In this document: piece by piece, positions 1 to 8,754 of the stretch | Layout of the letters: each line of letters begins with the position of its first letter | Numbering within the stretch: the stretch's first letter is position 1 | DNA from: Sulfopaludibacter sp035606355 | GTDB taxonomy: Bacteria; Acidobacteriota; Terriglobia; Bryobacterales; Bryobacteraceae | Length of the DNA: 64,000 nt | Direction of reading: 5' to 3' | NCBI GenBank assembly: GCA_035606355.1 | Contig: DATNFO010000007.1 | Coordinates: forward strand, 62,001-126,000 | The notes under the pieces: model-generated | What the model saw: the letters and a program-made list of their open reading frames with translations, nothing else | Told to the model about the DNA's origin: nothing | The model's database searches: none | Program-made: the position numbers and the translations under genes

Positions 1-2
1 AT

Positions 3-416
3 GGAGCGGTCACGGCCGGGTCCGTTGCAAAGAGTGTGCTGGAGAGTGGATTGGGAATTGTGCCGCTGGTCACGGGTCTCTTTGGTTTGTTCAGCGGGAG
101 GACGGAGGAGGCGGCGCCGGCGATACAGAAGTATGCGATGCCGCAGGCGATATCGTTCGAGAGCGCCGATAGCGGCGGGCGATTAGTGGCGTCCGATCGC
201 GACCAGACCGGAGCGTCGCGCGTTTACCAGCAACAAGGAGGGAGCGGCGACGGATCGACGGCGGTGGGCCAAACTGCTGGGGGATCACAGATCACGGTCA
301 ACGTACAGGCGATGGACGCGAAGTCTTTTATGGATCACAGCAGCGAGATCGCGCAAGCAGTGCGAGGCGCGATGTTAAACATGAGCTCGATTAATGACGT
401 ACTGGGTGAACTCTGA
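3..416 (+). CDS. Phage-tail-like protein, C-terminal part (partial)
   Basis: The reading frame is open from the left window edge (first full codon at 3) to a TGA at 414-416, so this is the C-terminus of a longer gene; the GTG at 36 is probably internal. The visible 137 residues are Gly/Ala/Ser-rich with a hydrophobic stretch (GLGIVPLVTGLFGLF) and a polar C-terminus ending in MLNMSSINDVLGEL. Position directly upstream of, and overlapping by one base (TGATG), two DUF2460-like tail genes suggests the end of a tape-measure or other large tail protein. That assignment rests on gene order, not on a recognised domain. Translational coupling to the next gene is likely. Confidence 0.55.
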   Translation, partial: GAVTAGSVAKSVLESGLGIVPLVTGLFGLFSGRTEEAAPAIQKYAMPQAISFESADSGGRLVASDRDQTGASRVYQQQGGSGDGSTAVGQTAGGSQITVNVQAMDAKSFMDHSSEIAQAVRGAMLNMSSINDVLGEL

Positions 417-772
417 TGCAGACATTTCCCGTTTTAAAGACCAAAGCAGTGATGCAGACACCGGCGAGGAAGCGGACTGCGTTTCGAAATCAGACGCTAC
501 GATTTTTGGACGGGTCGGAGCAGCGGTACAGGGATTCGGCCGGTCCTCTACGGAGCTGGGTAATTCAGTTGAAGGATCTGGACGAGAACGAGATGGCATC
601 GCTGGAGCGCTTTTTGCGGGATTCACAAGGGAGATTCGGGACATTTGAGTTCACCGATCCCTGGGATGGTGCTGTTCATACGAACTGTAGTCTTGCGGCT
701 GATGGAGCGGCGTTCGTGCTGCTGGGTGAGATGCGCGGTCGCACGACGGTGACGGTGGTGGAGAACCGGTGA
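416..772 (+). CDS. DUF2460-like phage tail protein, copy 1
   Basis: A protein of 118 aa with start codon overlapping the previous stop (TGATG). It resembles the DUF2460/TIGR02217 and minor-tail-protein-M type of distal tail proteins: an N-terminal strand region, a central segment WVIQLKDLDENEMASLERFL, and a pattern GRFGTFEFTDPWDG that is typical of the family (a loop ending in F-x-D-P). These proteins sit between the tail tube and the tip in siphophages and gene-transfer agents. Its stop overlaps the start of the next gene by four bases (GTGA), and the next protein repeats the same pattern, so the two are probably paralogues. No catalytic role is expected. Confidence 0.6.
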   Translation: MQTFPVLKTKAVMQTPARKRTAFRNQTLRFLDGSEQRYRDSAGPLRSWVIQLKDLDENEMASLERFLRDSQGRFGTFEFTDPWDGAVHTNCSLAADGAAFVLLGEMRGRTTVTVVENR

Positions 773-1557
773 GCGCGGCCTTGGTGTACCCACAACTCAC
801 GAGCGGGGCTCTGGCGCAGTTTCCGCTTAGGAAGCAGGTAAGTTACCGGACGGTGGTCATTCAAGCTGCTGACGGCAGCAGTGTGAAGTATGCGGATTCG
901 ACCGGCGGGCGAACTGAATGGGAGCTGCAATATTCGGGACTGACGGATGCGGAGTTGGCGAGCCTGGCGGCTTTTCATGTAGCGGCGGAGGGCACTCTCA
1001 ACGGTTTTACGTTTGTGGACCCCTGCGGCAATCTCGCAGCTTGGAGTGAGGACTTACAAAACGCGGTGTGGCAGACGGCGCCGCGTCTCACGCTGACGGC
1101 TGGAGTGCCGGATGTTTGCGGCGGTGCAGGCGCTTGGACAGTGAGTAATAGCGGCGCAGGTCCGCAGTCAATACTGCAGACGATCAACGCTCCCAGTTCA
1201 TACGTGTATTCCTTTAGCGTTTGGATCCGGTCCGCAACGGCGAGCGCGGTAACGCTCATTTTGGGCGGGGAGAGATCAGATTGCGTGATCGGCCCGGAGT
1301 GGCAGCGACTCTCGCTCACGTGGGGCGACGCGCAGACGGGCTCGGTTACTTTCGGAGTGGAGACCGGCGCATCGACGAGCATCGACGTGTTCGGATTTCA
1401 GGTGGAAGCGCAGGGGCGATCGTCGGGATATCGACCGTCGCAAAACGGTGGAGTCTATGAGGGAGCCCGCCTGGCCGACGACACTCTTGGGTTTACAACG
1501 GAACAGCCGAACCGGCATTCCGCAACGGTAAGGATCGTCTATGCAGACCATCTCTGA
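769..1557 (+). CDS. DUF2460-like tail protein with C-terminal binding-like domain
   Basis: A protein of 262 aa with a GTG start overlapping the previous TGA. The N-terminal ~90 residues repeat the pattern of the previous protein (WELQYSGLTDAELASLAAFH, then FTFVDPCGN), which marks a second DUF2460-like unit. After that comes a beta-rich region of about 150 residues (SYVYSFSVWIRS, VTLILGGERS, then GVETGASTSIDVFGFQVE) resembling the carbohydrate-binding or jelly-roll modules found on phage tail proteins. The last 17 bases overlap the next gene. A reasonable reading is a distal-tail protein with an added receptor- or glycan-binding module; the binding function is inferred only from the fold-like pattern. 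Confidence 0.55.
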   Translation: MSAALVYPQLTSGALAQFPLRKQVSYRTVVIQAADGSSVKYADSTGGRTEWELQYSGLTDAELASLAAFHVAAEGTLNGFTFVDPCGNLAAWSEDLQNAVWQTAPRLTLTAGVPDVCGGAGAWTVSNSGAGPQSILQTINAPSSYVYSFSVWIRSATASAVTLILGGERSDCVIGPEWQRLSLTWGDAQTGSVTFGVETGASTSIDVFGFQVEAQGRSSGYRPSQNGGVYEGARLADDTLGFTTEQPNRHSATVRIVYADHL

Positions 1558-4500
1558 GCTTAAGGAACAGGCGGTCACAGATACACCGGTAATGGTCTTC
1601 GACTGCGTACTGGCCAACGGACAAACGGAACATTGGAGCACGCACGCGGTGACAGTGAATGGGATCGCCTACCTGGCCCGGGTGCTACAGCATAGTGCTT
1701 TCGATATTCAAACGGCATCGGACCAGGGGGTGGACGGCAGCCCGCGAATCTCGATTGTTCTGGCGAACGCCGATTCTCATTTTTCCGAGGTCGAGCGGCA
1801 AACGGGGTGGAAGGGGGCGAAACTTACTGTAAGTTTTCTCTTTTACGACTTACGCGCCGCGTCGGCATTGACTGACGCGCCGGTAGTTTTTCGCGGGATC
1901 TGCAATGCTCCCGAGGAAATCCGGGAAGCGACGCTCCGCCTGAGCGCGACCAATCGCATGAATCTTCAGAGGCTACTGCTGCCCGAGGTTCGGATTCAAC
2001 GGCGATGCCCTTGGACATTTCCGACGACACCAGATCAGCGGGCCGAGGGCGTCGATGGGGGCGGGAGCGGAAAGTACTCGCTGTTCTACCGATGCGGATA
2101 CTCGGCCGATGTGCCTGGCGGGTGTGGGACGTTAGTCAACGGCGCGGCGTTTACGTCTTGCGGGTACACGATCGCAGATTGTACGGCACGCGGCATGAAG
2201 CAGCGCTTCGGCGGCTTGGAATATGTGCCGCCGGCGATCGCGGTGCGGGGTTATGGGAAGGAATGGACTACGTCGGCAGTGGCCGTCAATCAGGCGCGAT
2301 ATAACGATTTCGTGCCGATGGTTTACGGCACGGCGTGGTACGAGCCATTAGTCACATTCGCGCGCAATGACGGCAATATGACGCGCATGGAGGTACTGCT
2401 CGGAATCGGGCAGATGCAGGGCGTTCTGACGGTGCTCGTCAACGGCGTGGAAATTCCGGCTGGAGTCAACGGCAAGAATATGACGGGGACCGGTTGGTAT
2501 AACGTGGAGTCGCTCGGGGCGCGTGACGGCACCTTCGATCCAAACTTCACAGACGCTGCTGGTCAGCCGGCAGGTGACCCGTACGGAAGCATGGCCTACC
2601 TTTCCGTGGTGGTGCCCAATCAGATCAACGACGGCAATTCGCTTCCAAGCGTTAAGGTACTGGTGCAAGGGTTGTTGGTTTCCGTGTACGGAGCAGATGG
2701 GAGTTACAGCGGCGATAAGTTTTCGAATAATCCCGCCTGGGTGTTGCTGGATGTGCTTCGTCGAAGCGGGTGGGGTCAAGAGGAGATCGACCTCGCAAGC
2801 TTCGCTGCTGTCGCGGGTTATTGCGCGGAGCGGATTCAAGCTTTCGATCTGAATGGTAATTCGATACTAATCCCGCGGTTCGGTTGTAACCTTGTTGTGC
2901 AGAAGCGTCGCAGCGCCGGTGATGTAATTCGAGGGATCCGCAACGCAGCTCGTCTGTTTCTGACATATGGTCCTGGTGGAATCCTCCAATTGCAGGTGGA
3001 GAATACTCTGGCGTTGCAGTCGGCGTCACGCCGGACAAGCGGAAACAGTTCGGAGCAGTTAGCCGGGGGGTGGCCGGCATACGAATTCGGCGACGGATCC
3101 AACGGATTCTCCGGAATACTGAGGCGAGCTAACGGTGAACCGAGTGTAACGCTCTCCTGCCGGAGTATCGCGGATTCGCCGAATTGCCTTACCTTGGAAT
3201 TCCAGGATTCATTGAACGGCTACCAGCAGGATAGCTACTCGGTGGTCGATCCAGAGGACGTAACGCGTGCTGGACAGCAGGTGACGACGTCGCTTATGGC
3301 CGCGGGCGTCGATAATTACGATCAGGCCGGCCGGCTACTGCAATTTCAATTGGATAAGACGCTGCGCGGCAACACGTATGTGGAGTTCGATAGCAGTATC
3401 AAATCGTTCGGAGTCAGGCCCGGCGATATTATAACGTTGACATACCTCAAGGAAGGGTTTACCAGGCAACCGTTCCGGGTAAGTAGGATATCGCCGGCTA
3501 CGAACTATCGGACGGCGACAATTCTAGCCCAGATCCACGACGATGCGTGGTACCTGGATAGCAACGGACAACCGCTATCGACGTCGGGTGTGCGCCAGGG
3601 GACGAGTGGGATCGGCCTGCCCAGGCCGCTGATGGGTAGCACGCTGGATGCCAACGGGAACATGCAATTCGATATCCAGCCGGAGAGTGACAATCGCGTT
3701 CGGGTGAGCTTTACCGCGCCTGTGACGTGCGTTCCGTCGCAGACAGCGGCACCTGGTGTCCCCTTGTTAGACCTGATGCCGAGCGTAACAGGCGGTGGCA
3801 CTCTAAAAGGAGGCGAGACGCTCTATTATGCTGTTTCGGCGGTTGACGCTGCGGATAACGAGGGCGAGTTGTCGTTCACGATTCGCGCGACCATCCCAGC
3901 GGACAACAGCTCCGTTACTCTGACGGGACTAAGCTTCTCTCCCGGAGCGGTAGGATTTAATGTATATCGCGGGGCGACGCCAGCGGAGTTGTGTCGCATT
4001 GCCTCGGGGCAGACGATCGCAACCAGCTTTACGGATAACGGATTGGCGGTCCAGCTAGTTGCGCCGCCGGACCCGAGCTTCGACCACGCAAACTTCTACT
4101 GGCGCATGGAACTACAGCCGGAATTGAGCGCGAGTGTGCATTCGGCGACAACAATCGGTAATGGCACCCTGCAGATGGTACCGAATGCCTATCGGGGAAT
4201 GACGGCGAGGATTACGCGTGGGTCCGGAGCAGGGCAGGAGCAGACGGTCTCGGCAAACGATGCTACGACCGTTACCGTGTCGCCCGGGTGGGTCGTGAAG
4301 CCGGATTCGACGAGTTACTTTACGCTTGCCGAAGCGGGCTGGCATTTCGGTGCAATGGCTGCAAGCAGTCCGGTTGAGATCACTACGCCGAACTTACCCG
4401 GCGAGACGATTCAAATCACCGGGCGATCTGCAAACGTCAATGATGCTGAATGTTCCCCCCAGTTGTGTGTTGTGACCCGGTGGCAGATCACAGGGGATAG

Positions 4501-5395
4501 TTCCGGCGATACGGACGTGCCGCCCACACCCAGTTTCGGTCTGAACGCGGGTGTAGGTGGCGGGTCTGTAGTGGTGAGCGGCATCTCGTTTTCAGATTTG
4601 GCGAACACTCAGTCAGTCTCAAGCGCCACGTTGACGCTTTACTACTGGGACGAGCTACAAACGGCAGCCCAAACGACGCTGACGGCGGGGGTGGGACCAA
4701 GTGATGTCACGATTAACGGCGGCGCGACGGTGGTCCGTCCTGGCGACCTAGTGCAGGTGGAACGCGAGTTATTGCTGGTTTCGGCCGTGCAAGGCGCGCA
4801 GTGCACTGTGAGTCGTGGTGTGAACGGAAGTACGCAGGCGGCGCATGATGCGGGTGCGGCCGTGTATGTTCTTGCGAGCAAAACAGTGATCCTGCCGTTT
4901 CCGAAAGGTTTCTTCGGCAGCCCGTATTGCGGAGATTGGAGCTATCCAATATTGCTGCCAGACGTGCGAGTCGCGTGTGCCGACCTGTGGGTCACGAACG
5001 CAGTAGGCGACAGCCCGAAGTCAACGATCTGTCTCACGCATTCCGTAGCGAACGGCATGCGCACGTTGATGGGCGGCCAGTATTCCGTTCAAGTGAGCGG
5101 TTACCTGTCGGTTGACTCGGCGGCGTGCCCGGCGCTCATCATCGACACGAAGCGAAGCGTCGGACAGATATACGCGGGGCTCGGGACTGCGGCTGATTCT
5201 GAGGTACAGGTTCGCGTTAATGTGAACGGCGTGTCGTATTGCGTCCTGAGCGTACCGGCGGGAATGATCGTGTCGAATAGCGTCGATGGATTCGGATTGC
5301 CTCCTTTAGAAGCCGGTGCGCTAGTGACGGTCAGCATTCTGAGTGTCGGAAAAACTTACCCGGGGGCGGACCTCACGGTCTTTGTGCAGGTGTAA
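1541..5395 (+). CDS. Large tail hub/tip protein (DUF2163-like N-terminus, gpL/gpJ-like)
   Basis: A protein of 1284 aa. Residues about 1-160 fit the DUF2163/minor-tail-L type; at about 180-230 there is a Cys-rich block (FYRCGYSADVPGGCG, then FTSCGYTIADC) like the region of lambda gpL and the phage_BR0599 family that can hold an Fe-S cluster. From about 235 the chain becomes a hub/tip-like section (YNDFVPMVYGTAWYEPLV) of the kind seen in gpJ-like attachment proteins. Near residue 755 an FN3-like segment follows (ETLYYAVSAVDAADNEGELSF), and the C-terminal ~280 residues are beta-rich. The start overlaps the upstream gene by 17 bases and its TAA shares one base with the next ATG. The combination of gpL-like and gpJ-like parts in one chain is unusual. 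Confidence 0.6.
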   Translation: MQTISELKEQAVTDTPVMVFDCVLANGQTEHWSTHAVTVNGIAYLARVLQHSAFDIQTASDQGVDGSPRISIVLANADSHFSEVERQTGWKGAKLTVSFLFYDLRAASALTDAPVVFRGICNAPEEIREATLRLSATNRMNLQRLLLPEVRIQRRCPWTFPTTPDQRAEGVDGGGSGKYSLFYRCGYSADVPGGCGTLVNGAAFTSCGYTIADCTARGMKQRFGGLEYVPPAIAVRGYGKEWTTSAVAVNQARYNDFVPMVYGTAWYEPLVTFARNDGNMTRMEVLLGIGQMQGVLTVLVNGVEIPAGVNGKNMTGTGWYNVESLGARDGTFDPNFTDAAGQPAGDPYGSMAYLSVVVPNQINDGNSLPSVKVLVQGLLVSVYGADGSYSGDKFSNNPAWVLLDVLRRSGWGQEEIDLASFAAVAGYCAERIQAFDLNGNSILIPRFGCNLVVQKRRSAGDVIRGIRNAARLFLTYGPGGILQLQVENTLALQSASRRTSGNSSEQLAGGWPAYEFGDGSNGFSGILRRANGEPSVTLSCRSIADSPNCLTLEFQDSLNGYQQDSYSVVDPEDVTRAGQQVTTSLMAAGVDNYDQAGRLLQFQLDKTLRGNTYVEFDSSIKSFGVRPGDIITLTYLKEGFTRQPFRVSRISPATNYRTATILAQIHDDAWYLDSNGQPLSTSGVRQGTSGIGLPRPLMGSTLDANGNMQFDIQPESDNRVRVSFTAPVTCVPSQTAAPGVPLLDLMPSVTGGGTLKGGETLYYAVSAVDAADNEGELSFTIRATIPADNSSVTLTGLSFSPGAVGFNVYRGATPAELCRIASGQTIATSFTDNGLAVQLVAPPDPSFDHANFYWRMELQPELSASVHSATTIGNGTLQMVPNAYRGMTARITRGSGAGQEQTVSANDATTVTVSPGWVVKPDSTSYFTLAEAGWHFGAMAASSPVEITTPNLPGETIQITGRSANVNDAECSPQLCVVTRWQITGDSSGDTDVPPTPSFGLNAGVGGGSVVVSGISFSDLANTQSVSSATLTLYYWDELQTAAQTTLTAGVGPSDVTINGGATVVRPGDLVQVERELLLVSAVQGAQCTVSRGVNGSTQAAHDAGAAVYVLASKTVILPFPKGFFGSPYCGDWSYPILLPDVRVACADLWVTNAVGDSPKSTICLTHSVANGMRTLMGGQYSVQVSGYLSVDSAACPALIIDTKRSVGQIYAGLGTAADSEVQVRVNVNGVSYCVLSVPAGMIVSNSVDGFGLPPLEAGALVTVSILSVGKTYPGADLTVFVQV

Positions 5396-8094
5396 TGGCG
5401 GAAACTCTGAGTAAGTTGCGACCAGATCGCGACCTGCAGTGTTACTTCGTTCAGCCTACGGCAGTCGCGGCTCTCAGCGCAACCAGTGCCAACGGCTTCA
5501 CCGTATCGGGAAGCTGGCGTCAACAATTCGATTGGACTGTGGTGGAGTGGAACCGTGACAATGTATTCGAGCACCCATCGCTTCGGAATCTACCGGATGG
5601 AGACCTGAGCGGATTGACCTTGAGCTACGACGAGGAGCGCACCAACTGCATTCCGATGGACTCGACGTTGTACCCGACGGTGGATTGGCCTTACTTGAGA
5701 GTATGGTCAGACGTCGATGGGAACGAGACAGTCTTTCAAGTGCCCCTGAAGCGGTATGCTTCCGGAGTAACGAGCTCAATAAGTCAGCCGACTGTGACGT
5801 TCGAATTGCAGGGTACGGCTACGCCCCTCGATTACATTGAACTGGCGTGGCTCGATCAGCATTTCAACTACCGCGTGCTGGGCGGGGACACGATCAGCAC
5901 GGCACTAACGGCTTTAGCAGCAGCTATTACCGCGAACCAGGAAACCGGTCTGGTGACGGCTACGGCGAACGGGAATCAAATCACACTGACGTACATCGGG
6001 ACGGCCGGTTCAAATGGGAATCGAATCGGTGTCTACGGAACGGTTTATGGCGCGGGGACAGAATCGTGGGCGCCAGCTTGGGGTATGTTCACGGGGGGGC
6101 GATCGCCGCAGACGTGGCATCTGAATCTCGATTTTGGGCACTTGACCGACGTTTCGGGAGCCGCAGTTCCGACGACGAACGTCCGGAAGCTCAGGTGGAC
6201 CTGGGCGGCGGACATGCAGCCGAACGCTTATCAGCGCTGTGAGTTCTGCATCACTGTATCTAATTGGGCAGTCACCGGGAGTGGGGCAGGGTATGAAGTG
6301 GCAGGCGCAGGTAGCCGGCGGATCGAGGACGATTCAATTGAGGTCACTTACACCGGTAGCTGGTCGCACGGTATTGGGAATTACTCCGGCGGGTCCATTC
6401 GTTGGACGACGACGCCGGGGGATTCGCTGACGTGTGCGTACACGGGAGGGGCAGGGCATTCGCTGTATCTGGGGAGCCGTCGGAGTGACAATGCGGCGGA
6501 TGTGTCTATTCAGGTGGACGGAGGAACTCCGCTACTGGCGAAGCTTTCGCTTGCCGGCGAGGACGTTCTGGTGCGACTACCGCTCGGAAGTCCAGGCGCC
6601 GGCACCCACTCCGTTACGGTGACGCATTCGGGGAAACCCGGGACTTACTTCTATTTCGACTTCATCGAAGTCGCTTTTCCGAGCGAACTGCTGCCGGAGT
6701 TTCCTGCCGAACCGATCACCACGTTGGCGACCGACTGGGACACATTGCACTCGCAGGCGATTGCTCCGGAGCGGACAGCATGGCTGATTGACACTCTGGG
6801 ATTCAAGGGGCGCGCGAACCATTACGCCGGAGCGTTGTGGTTTTACGAGTTGAGGCCGAGCGGGTTCGCTGCGGCTTCGGGCTCCATCACCTTCAGCGGA
6901 ACGCCACAATTCGGGCAAACGACGCAGATTCTGCTGAACGCCACTCCCTTATCACATGTGAATCTGATCGGGGATACCGCCGAGAGCATCGCGCGATGTT
7001 TCGCGCTGCTGATCAACGCTGGTTCCAATAGTGTGTGGGCCAGCGCTGAGGCAGGTGTTCTCACCATCACGGCTCGTGCGATGGGGGCGGCGGGAAATAC
7101 GATCCAGATATCGGCAGCGAGCGGAAATCCTAACTTCTCAGCGATCGCGAGCGGGCTTACGTTGGCGGGTGGCGTAGACGGCAAGTGGATTACGGACACC
7201 GTCGCCGTTCCGAGAATGAATCGAGCGGCCCGCGACTGGAGCGGAAGCTTCTTTCGGGCGATGCGGGATAGCGGACTCGAAGTGGCTGCGTCGTTCAGCA
7301 CGGAATTGGGGAACGGAGACGACTCTGTGGCGTCGGGAATCGCTCAGCGGTATCCCGATGGCGCGCCGGTTTGGGTAAATACGCCGGCCCTGCAGACGAA
7401 CTTCGGTCCTCAGAGCCAAGCGTACTGGCAACAAGTCTACGCGGATATGGCGGCGCTGATGTCGGGATGCGGACTGACGCCGTGCTTGCAGTTCGGTGAG
7501 GTGCAGTGGTGGTACTTCGCATCGAAAGCCGGAATGCCATTTTACGACGCTGCATCGTGCGACGGGTTTGCGGCGGCATTCGGACGGCCGCTCAGCGTGA
7601 TTGCAAGCGAGAACGCCGACCCGAACGTGTATGGCGACGAATGCGCGTATCTTTCGCGGATGATTGGGGAGTTCACGCAGGCGATTATGTCGTACGTTCG
7701 CCAGACGACACCGTCAGCGATGTTTGAAGTGCTGTATCCACCGGATGTGAACGCTACGCCGCTCAACAGCGCAGTGAACTTTCCTTCCGACTACTGGACA
7801 CCCGCGCAAATCGCCTGCTTAAAGACGGAAAACTTCACTTATACCGGGGATCGCAACCTCGATAAGGCTCGCGACTCGATCGCGTTGGCGCAGCAGATGG
7901 GGTTCCCGCCGGAGAAAGCCAGTCACCTCGTAGCGATCGGCGACTACACGACTCCGTGGGCGAAAGAGAGGCAGTTGGCGATTGCGGCGGGTGTTGAGTC
8001 CGTGGTTCTATTCGCCCTCGATCAGTTTTGCCTGATCGGCTATGCACTGCCGCTCTCTCGCGGTAGCAGACGCGCAGTCTCGCTGGGCCGGTAG
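5395..8094 (+). CDS. Tail-tip protein with TIM-barrel-like region and two inserted tail modules
   Basis: A protein of 899 aa, the last gene of the tail cluster. Residues 1-140 are beta-rich. Two copies of a similar module occur at about 160-237 (GGDTISTALTALAAAITAN ... ITLTYIGTAGSNGNRIGV ... GG) and 498-594 (IGDTAESIARCFALLINAG ... LTITARAMGAAGNTIQI ... AGG); this pattern recalls domains of phage tail sheath and tail-tip proteins. Residues about 310-428 look like a carbohydrate-binding beta-sandwich. The remainder (about 440-490 and 595-890) reads like a (beta/alpha)8 glycoside-hydrolase-like barrel, with acidic residues E637 (SFSTELG) and E702 (LQFGEVQWWYF) in positions reminiscent of a catalytic pair. 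The N-terminus resembles what databases call non-contractile tail sheath proteins. Hydrolytic activity is inferred and untested. Confidence 0.55.
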   Translation: MAETLSKLRPDRDLQCYFVQPTAVAALSATSANGFTVSGSWRQQFDWTVVEWNRDNVFEHPSLRNLPDGDLSGLTLSYDEERTNCIPMDSTLYPTVDWPYLRVWSDVDGNETVFQVPLKRYASGVTSSISQPTVTFELQGTATPLDYIELAWLDQHFNYRVLGGDTISTALTALAAAITANQETGLVTATANGNQITLTYIGTAGSNGNRIGVYGTVYGAGTESWAPAWGMFTGGRSPQTWHLNLDFGHLTDVSGAAVPTTNVRKLRWTWAADMQPNAYQRCEFCITVSNWAVTGSGAGYEVAGAGSRRIEDDSIEVTYTGSWSHGIGNYSGGSIRWTTTPGDSLTCAYTGGAGHSLYLGSRRSDNAADVSIQVDGGTPLLAKLSLAGEDVLVRLPLGSPGAGTHSVTVTHSGKPGTYFYFDFIEVAFPSELLPEFPAEPITTLATDWDTLHSQAIAPERTAWLIDTLGFKGRANHYAGALWFYELRPSGFAAASGSITFSGTPQFGQTTQILLNATPLSHVNLIGDTAESIARCFALLINAGSNSVWASAEAGVLTITARAMGAAGNTIQISAASGNPNFSAIASGLTLAGGVDGKWITDTVAVPRMNRAARDWSGSFFRAMRDSGLEVAASFSTELGNGDDSVASGIAQRYPDGAPVWVNTPALQTNFGPQSQAYWQQVYADMAALMSGCGLTPCLQFGEVQWWYFASKAGMPFYDAASCDGFAAAFGRPLSVIASENADPNVYGDECAYLSRMIGEFTQAIMSYVRQTTPSAMFEVLYPPDVNATPLNSAVNFPSDYWTPAQIACLKTENFTYTGDRNLDKARDSIALAQQMGFPPEKASHLVAIGDYTTPWAKERQLAIAAGVESVVLFALDQFCLIGYALPLSRGSRRAVSLGR

Positions 8095-8136
8095 GATTCA
8101 TTTTCGTTAGCTGCTAAACTCAAGAACATACGAGCT

Positions 8137-8556
8137 ATGGCCGTTAAAGAAAAAGAAGTCAAGCAGCCGCTGCCTCCGCTGGGAACGTGGGCGCCCGCGG
8201 TGGCGCTGAGCTGGCTGGTTCCCGGCGGCGGACACTTCCTGCTGAAAAGAACGGGTCGCGGGGCGTTGTTGCTCGCCGCTATCACAGCGACATTTCTCTG
8301 TGGATTGATGATGCGGGGCGCAATGTTCCAACCGCAGAGAGGCGATCTGCTCACAACGCTGATCAACACGGGCGGGTTCGTTGGCGACGTGGCAAGCGGC
8401 ATCCTGTATCTGCTCAGCGTCTGGCTCGGGTACAACCAGGTGGACACAGCTGGCCCCGTGCACGACTACGGCACGAAGTTTCTCGTTACCGCGGGTCTGC
8501 TGAACATCCTCGCTATGGTAGACGCTTTTGAGATCGCTGCAGGGAGGAAAGAGTAG
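8137..8556 (+). CDS. DUF6677-like small integral membrane protein
   Basis: A protein of 139 aa with four predicted membrane segments: WAPAVALSWLVPGGGHFLL, ALLLAAITATFLCGLMM, VASGILYLLSVWLGYN and FLVTAGLLNILAMVDAFEI. The Pro-Gly-Gly-Gly-His motif followed by a Lys/Arg-Gly-Arg-Gly loop is characteristic of a family of conserved acidobacterial membrane proteins (DUF6677-like) whose function is unknown. The gene is separated from the tail cluster by 42 bp and a possible -10 box (TAAACT at 8115-8120), so it is probably an independent chromosomal gene. Its TAG shares a base with the GTG start of the next gene, indicating translational coupling. Confidence 0.6.
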   Translation: MAVKEKEVKQPLPPLGTWAPAVALSWLVPGGGHFLLKRTGRGALLLAAITATFLCGLMMRGAMFQPQRGDLLTTLINTGGFVGDVASGILYLLSVWLGYNQVDTAGPVHDYGTKFLVTAGLLNILAMVDAFEIAAGRKE

Positions 8557-8741
8557 TGCCGAAGATGAATCTTTCGCACTTCGAGGCGGCCTTCCTCTTT
8601 GCTCTGTTCGTTTCAGTGGTGATGGGCATCGTCACCAAAAACACCGATCGAGATCGCCTCCACTACGGCGTCTACACGTTCGTTTGCTTCATCGTGGCTC
8701 TGTTTGGCCTAGGCTGGCTGATGTACCTCGGCCACGGATAG
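8556..8741 (+). CDS. Small two-TM membrane protein
   Basis: A 61-aa protein starting at a GTG that overlaps the last base of the upstream stop codon. It has two hydrophobic helices (AAFLFALFVSVVMGIVT and YTFVCFIVALFGLGWLMYL) joined by a charged loop (TKNTDRDRLH), giving a simple hairpin topology. No family is recognised. The one-base overlap with the upstream DUF6677-like gene suggests that the two products are made together and perhaps act together in the membrane. The coding nature is supported by the overlap and by amphipathic/hydrophobic organisation; the function is unknown. Confidence 0.55.
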   Translation: MPKMNLSHFEAAFLFALFVSVVMGIVTKNTDRDRLHYGVYTFVCFIVALFGLGWLMYLGHG

Positions 8742-8754
8742 GCGCTCTCCCGAG

